Origin: Antedon mediterranea
Lineage: Eukaryota > Echinodermata > Crinoidea > Comatulida > Antedonidae
DNA: 64,000 nt
Reading direction: 5' to 3'
Assembly (NCBI RefSeq): GCF_964355755.1
Contig: NC_092670.1
Coordinates: forward strand, 27,391,795-27,455,794
The notes beneath the pieces are model-generated. The model had not been told where the DNA came from. It made no database searches and was given only the letters and a program-made list of their open reading frames with translations. Below are positions 58,366 to 64,000 of this stretch, in pieces. The stretch's first letter is position 1; the number at the start of each line of letters is the position of its first letter. The position numbers were made by a program, and so were the translations under genes.

Positions 58366-61300
58366 AGGTGATTTTCGAAATAACTTGTTAACATAAAAAC
58401 AGCAAAGTGCTAAGAATAGCTTGAAATCGCATTTGGAGACATTTTAGACCATTTTGTGATTTTCGAAAAAACTCGTTAACATAAAAACACCAAAGTGCTT
58501 AGAATTACTTCAAATCGCATTTGGAGACGTTTTAGACCATTTTGTGATTTTCTAAAAAAGTTGTTAACATAAAAACACCAAAGTGCTTAGAATACCTTAA
58601 AATCGCATTTGGAGACGTTTTAGACCATCTTGTGATTTTAACATAAAAACATCAAAGTGCTTAGAATAGCTTCAAATCGCATTTGGAGATGTTTTAGACC
58701 ATTTTGTGATTTTCGAAAAAAACTTGTTAACATAAAACATCAAAGTGCTTAAAATCACATTAAAAACCGTTTTAGACCATTCTGAGCATTTCGCTAAAAC
58801 TTTTCACACAAAAACATCAAAGAGCACAAAATAGCTTAATATCGTATTTAAAAACGTTTTTGACCATTTTGAGCATTTCGAAAACAAATTTTCACACAAA
58901 ACAGCAAAGTGTACAGAATAGCTTCAAATCGCATTTGGAGACGTTTTAGACCATTTTGTGATTTTCGAAAAAACTTGTTAACATAAAAACACCAAAGTGC
59001 TAGGAATAGCTTCAAATCGCATTTGGAGACATTTTAGACCATTTTGTGATTTTCGAAAAAACTTGTTAACATAAAAACACCAAAGTGCTTAGAATAGCTT
59101 CAAATCGCATTTGGAGACGTTTTATAAAATTTTGTAATTTTCTAAAAAACTTGTTAACATAAAAACACCAAAGTGCTTAAAAAAGCTTCAAATCGCATTT
59201 GGAGACGTTTAGACCATTTTGTGATTTTCAAAAAAACTTGTTAACATAAAAACATCAAAGTGTACAGAATAGCTTCAAATCGCATTTGGAGACGTTTTAG
59301 ACCATTTTGTGATTTTCAAAAAAACCTGTTAACATAAAAACACAAAAGTGCTTAGAATAGCTTCAAATCGCATTTGGAGACGTTTTAGACCATTTTGTGA
59401 TTTTCGAAAAAACTTGTTAACATAAAAACACAAAAGTGCTTAGAATAGCTTCAAATCGCATTTGGAGACGTTTTAGACCATTTTGTGATTTTCGAAAAAA
59501 ATTGTTAACATAAAAACACAAAATTGCTTAGAATATCTTCAAATCGCATTTGGAGACGTTTTAGACCATTTTGTGATTTTCGAAAAAACTTGTTAACATA
59601 AAAACACCAAAGTGCTTATAATAGCTTAAAATCGCATTTGGAGACGTTTTAGACCATTAGGTGATTTTCGAAATAACTTGTTAACATAAAAACACCAAAG
59701 TGCTAAGAATAGCTTGAAATCGCATTTGGAGACATTTTAGACCATTTTGTGATTTTCGAAAAAACTCGTTAACATAAAAACAACAAAGTGCTTAGAATTG
59801 CTTCAAATCGCATTTGGAGACGTTTTAGACCATTTTGTGATTTTCTAAAAAAGTTGTTAACATAAAAACATCAAAGTGCTTAAAATCACATTAGAAACCG
59901 TTTTAGACCATTTTGTGATTTTCGAAAAAACTTGTTAACATAAAAACACCAATGTACTAAGAATAGCTTGAAATCGCATTTGGAGACATTTTAGACTATT
60001 TTGTGATTTTCGAAAAAACTCGTTAACATAAAAACATCAAAGTGCTTAGAATTGCTTCAAATCGTATTTGGAGACGTTTTAGACCATTTTGTGATTTTCT
60101 AAAAAAGTTGTTAACATAAAAACATCAAAGTGCTTAAAATCACATTAGAAACCGTTTTATACCATTTTGAGCATTTCGATAAAACTTATCACACAAAAAC
60201 ATCAAAGAGCACAAAATAGCTTAATATCGTATTTAAAAACGTTTTTGACCATTTTGAGCATTTCGACAAAAATTATTCAAACAAAACAGCAAAGTATACA
60301 GAATAGCTTTAAATCGCATTTGCTGACGTTTTAGACAATTTTGTGATTTTCGAAAAAACTTGTTAACATAAAAACACCAAAGTGCTAAGAATAGCTTCAA
60401 ATCGCATTTGGAGACATTTTAGACCATTTTGTGATTTTCGAAAAAACTTTTTAACATAAAAACACCAAAGTACGTGCTTAGAATAGCTTCAAATCGCATT
60501 TGGAGACGTTTTAGACCATTTTGTGATTTTCGAAAAAACTTGTTAACATAAAAACACCAAAGTGCTTATAAAAGCTTCAAATCGCATTTGGAGACATTTT
60601 AGACCATTTTGTGATTTTCGAAAAAACTTGTTAACATAAAAACACCAAAGTGCTAGGAATAGCTTCAAATCGCATTTGGAGACATTTTAGACCATTTTGT
60701 GACTTTCGAAAAAACTCGTTAACATAAAAACATCAAAGTGCTAAGAATAGCTTGAAATCGCATTTGTAGACATTTTAGACCATTTTGTGACTTTCGAAAA
60801 AACTCGTTAACATAAAAACATCAAAGTGCTTAAAATCACATTAGAAACCGTTTTAGACCATTTTGAGCATTTCGTTAAAACTTTTCACACAAAAACACCA
60901 AAGAGCACAAAAAAACTTAATATCGTATTTAAAAACGTTTTTGACCATTTTGAGCATTTCGACAAAAATTATTCACACAAAACAGCAAAGTGTACAGAAT
61001 AGCTTCGAATCGCATTTGGAGACATTTTAGACCCTTTTGTGATTTTCGAAAAAACTTGGTTACACAAAAACACCAAAGTGCTTAAAATAGCTTCAAATCG
61101 CATTTGGAGACGTTTTAGACCATTTTGTGATTTTCGAAAAAACTTGTTAACATAAAAACACAAAAGTGGTTAGAATAGCTTCAAATCGCATTTGGAGACA
61201 TTTTAGACCCTTTTGTGATTTTCGAAAAAACTTGGTTACACAAAAACACCAAAGTGCTTAAAATAGCTTCAAATCGCATTTGGAGACGTATTAGACCATT

Positions 61301-64000
61301 TTGTGATTTTCGAAAAAACTTGTTAACATAAAAACACCAAAGTGCTTAGAATACCTTAAAATCGCATTTGGAGACGTTTTAGACCATCTTGTGATTTTAA
61401 CATAAAAACATCAAAGTGCTTAGAATAGCTTCAAATCGCATTTGGAGACGTTTTAGACCATTTTGTGATTTTCGAAAAAAACTTGTTAACATAAAACATC
61501 AAAGTGCTTAAAATCACATTAAAAACCGTTTTAGACCATTCTGAGCATTTCGCTAAAACTTTTCACACAAAAACATCAAAGAGCACAAAATAGCTTAATA
61601 TCGTATTTAAAAACGTTTTTGACCATTTTGAGCATTTCGAAAAAAAATTTTCACACAAAACAGCAAAGTGTACAGAATAGCTTCAAATCGCATTTGGAGA
61701 CGTTTTAGACCATTTTGTGATTTTCGAAAAAACTTGTTAAAATAAAAACACCAAAGTGCTAGGAATAGCTTCAAATCGCATTTGGAGACATTTTAGACCT
61801 TTTTGTGATTTTCGAAAAAACTTGTTAACATAAAAACACCAAAGTGCTTAGAATAGCTTCAAATCGCATTTGGAGACGTTTTATAAAATGTTGTGATTTT
61901 CTAAAAAACTTGTTAACATAAAAACACCAAAGTGCTTAAAAAAGCTTCAAATCGCATTTGGAGACGTTTAGACCATTTTGTGATTTTCGAAAAAACTTGT
62001 TAACATAAAAACATCAAAGTGTACAGAATAGCTTCAAATCACATTTGGAGACGTTTTAGACCATTTTGTGATTTTCAAAAAAACCTGTTAACATAAAAAC
62101 ACAAAAGTGCTTAGAATAGCTTCAAATCGCATTTGGAGACGTTTTAGACCATTTTGTGATTTTCGAAAAAACTTGTTAACATAAAAACACAAAAGTGCTT
62201 AGAATAGCTTCAAATCGCATTTGTAGACGTTTTAGACCATTTTGTGATTTTCGAAAAAAATTGTTAACATAAAAACACCAAATTGCTTAGAATATCTTCA
62301 AATCGCATTTGGAGACGTTTTAGACCATTTTGTGATTTTCGAAAAAACTTGTTAACATAAAAACACCAAAGTGCTAAGAATAGCTTGAATTCGCATTTGG
62401 AGACATTTTAGACCATTTTTTATTTTCGAAAAAACTCGTTAACATAAAAACATCAAAGTGTACAGAATAGCTTCAAATCGCATTTGGAGACGTNNNNNNN
62501 NNNNNNNNNNNNNNNNNNNNNNNNNNNNNNNNNNNNNNNNNNNNNNNNNNNNNNNNNNNNNNNNNNNNNNNNNNNNNNNNNNNNNNNNNNNNNTTTAGAC
62601 CATTTTGTGATTTTCAAAAAACCTGTTAACATAAAAACACAAAAGTGCTTAGAATAGCTTGAAATCGCATTTGGAGACATTTTAGACCATTTTGTGATTT
62701 TCGAAAAAACTCGTTAACATAAAAACATCAAAGTGCTTAAAATCACACTAGAAACCGTTTTAGACCATTTCGAGCACTTCGATAAAACTTTTCACACAAA
62801 AACATCAAAGAGCACAAAATAGCTTAATATGGTATTTAAAAACGTTTTTGACCATTTTGAGCATTTCGACAAAAATTATTCACACAAAACAGCAAAGTGT
62901 ACAGAATAACTTCAAATCGCATTTGGAGACGTTTTAGACCATTTTGTTATTTTCGAAAAAACTTGTTAACATAAAAACACCAAAGTGCTTAGAATAGCTT
63001 CAAATCGCATTTGGAGCCATTTTAGACCATTTTGTGATTTTCGAAAAAACTTGTAAAAATAAAAACACCAAAGTGCTTAGAAAAGCTTCAAATCGCATTT
63101 GGAGACATTTTAGACCATTTTGTGATTTTCTAAAAAAGTTGTCAACATAAAAACATCAAAGTGCTTAAAATCGCATTTGGAGACGTTTTAGAGCATTTTG
63201 TGATTTTCGAAAAAACTTGTTAACATAAAAACACAAAAGTGCTTAGAATAGCTTCAAATCGCATTTGGAGACGTTTTAGACCATTTTGTGATTTTCGAAA
63301 AAAACTTGTTAACATAAAACATCAAAGTGCTTAAAATCACATTAAACACCGTTTTAGACCATTCTGAGCATTTCGCTAAAACTTTTCACACAAAAACATC
63401 AAAGAGCACAAAATAGCTTAATATCGTATTTAAAAACGTTTTTGACCATTTTGAGCATTTCGAAAAAAAATTTTCACACAAAACAGCAAAGTGTACAGAA
63501 TAGCTTCAAATCGCATTTGGAGACGTTTTAGACCATTTTGTGATTTTCGAAAAAACTTGTTAACATAAAAACACCAAAGTGCTAGGAATAGCTTCAAATC
63601 GCATTTGGAGACATTTTAGACCTTTTTGTGATTTTCGAAAAAACTTGTTAACATAAAAACACCAAAGTGCTTAGAATAGCTTCAAATCGCATTTGGAGAC
63701 GTTTTATAAAATGTTGTGATTTTCTAAAAAACTTGTTAACATAAAAACACCAAAGTGCTTAAAAAAGCTTCAAATCGCAATTGGAGACGTTTAGACCATT
63801 TTGTGATTTTCGAAAAAACTTGTTAACATAAAAACATCAAAGTGTACAGAATAGCTTCAAATCGCATTTGGAGACGTTTTAGACCATTTTGTGATTTTCA
63901 AAAAAACCTGTTAACATAAAAACACAAAAGTGCTTAGAATAGCTTCAAATCGCATTTGGAGACGTTTTAGACCATTTTGTGATTTTCGAAAAAACTTGTT
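58366..64000. repeat. 88-bp satellite array, fourth block (runs off the window)
   Basis: About 64 monomers including the assembly gap. The rare variant AATACCTTAAAATCGC occurs at 58591 and 61350, and TTTTATAAAAT near 59121, 61880 and 63702. Segments of about 1 kb are therefore repeated at offsets of about 2759 and 1822. Divergent monomer pairs recur near 58750, 60140, 60840, 61510, 62740 and 63330. The short minus-strand ORFs here, including the one spanning the gap, are repeat artefacts. Confidence 0.92.
62494..62593. other. Assembly gap of 100 N
   Basis: Exactly 100 N inside the 88-bp satellite, between GGAGACGT and TTTAGACC. The round size suggests a placeholder; the true number of monomers is unknown. 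Confidence 0.98.

Noticed and set aside
62453-62680. ORF spanning the N gap
   Set aside because: It is an artefact of undefined bases within satellite repeats.

Overview
This is non-genic, repeat-dominated animal DNA. I see no host protein-coding gene with a complete, convincing structure, no rRNA gene, no functional tRNA gene and no prokaryotic feature. Two unrelated tandem satellites fill most of the window, and transposable elements of several classes are inserted into them. The element mix (Ngaro/DIRS-type tyrosine-recombinase retroelement, L1/Tx1-like LINE, Ty3 LTR element, TTAA-target DNA transposon, tRNA-headed SINE) and islands rich in AGGCCTAG-like words suggest a marine invertebrate, perhaps an echinoderm. 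That host assignment is a guess from composition and was not tested.

Region 1 (1-26300 and 35549-36395) is an array of about 260-bp monomers. On the minus strand each monomer carries a tRNA-like block: an RNA polymerase III A box, a B box about 35 bp further on, then oligo-T runs. The array therefore looks derived from a tRNA-type SINE. A truncated LINE ORF2 C-terminus occurs three times in it (2371, 19229, 25627) in near-identical form with the same surrounding monomers. It was copied as part of large segmental or higher-order duplications, not by repeated retrotransposition.

Inserted in region 1 are three elements. A 6.95-kb Ngaro-like retroelement (8374-15323) has all four split direct repeats in the order A1 ... 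B1-A2-B2 and no target duplication. Its gag-, RT/RNase H- and tyrosine-recombinase-related frames are decayed, and it contains a 45-bp minisatellite. A 2.18-kb TIR element lies at 23252-25431 with TSD TGTT. A gutted LTR retrotransposon (26301-33387) has nearly identical LTRs but almost no coding content; its interior holds a SINE, duplications and an unexplained ORF. An unassigned 2.2-kb block (33388-35548) follows.

Region 2 (36396-64000) is an 88-bp satellite, roughly 200 monomers, with visible higher-order periods (912, 1119 and 528 bp) and two divergent monomer types. It is interrupted by a 1.13-kb TTAA-target element (44781-45908), a 3.6-kb element with long TIRs full of TAGTCCTGGACTA-type palindromes (49153-52749), and a young Ty3 retrotransposon (53495-58365). 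The Ty3 element has LTRs that appear to differ at only two sites, an intact gag, and a pol frame broken by one in-frame TGA. An unoccupied paralogue of its target site lies a few kilobases away at about 59650. A 100-N assembly gap lies at 62494-62593.

Nothing here works as a host pathway. The functional units are the elements themselves: gag/protease/RT/RNase H/integrase in the Ty3 copy, and gag-like/RT/RNase H/recombinase remnants in the Ngaro copy. The strongest items for follow-up are the polymerase III-type satellite, the exact split-repeat Ngaro architecture, and the satellite blocks that preserve empty target sites.
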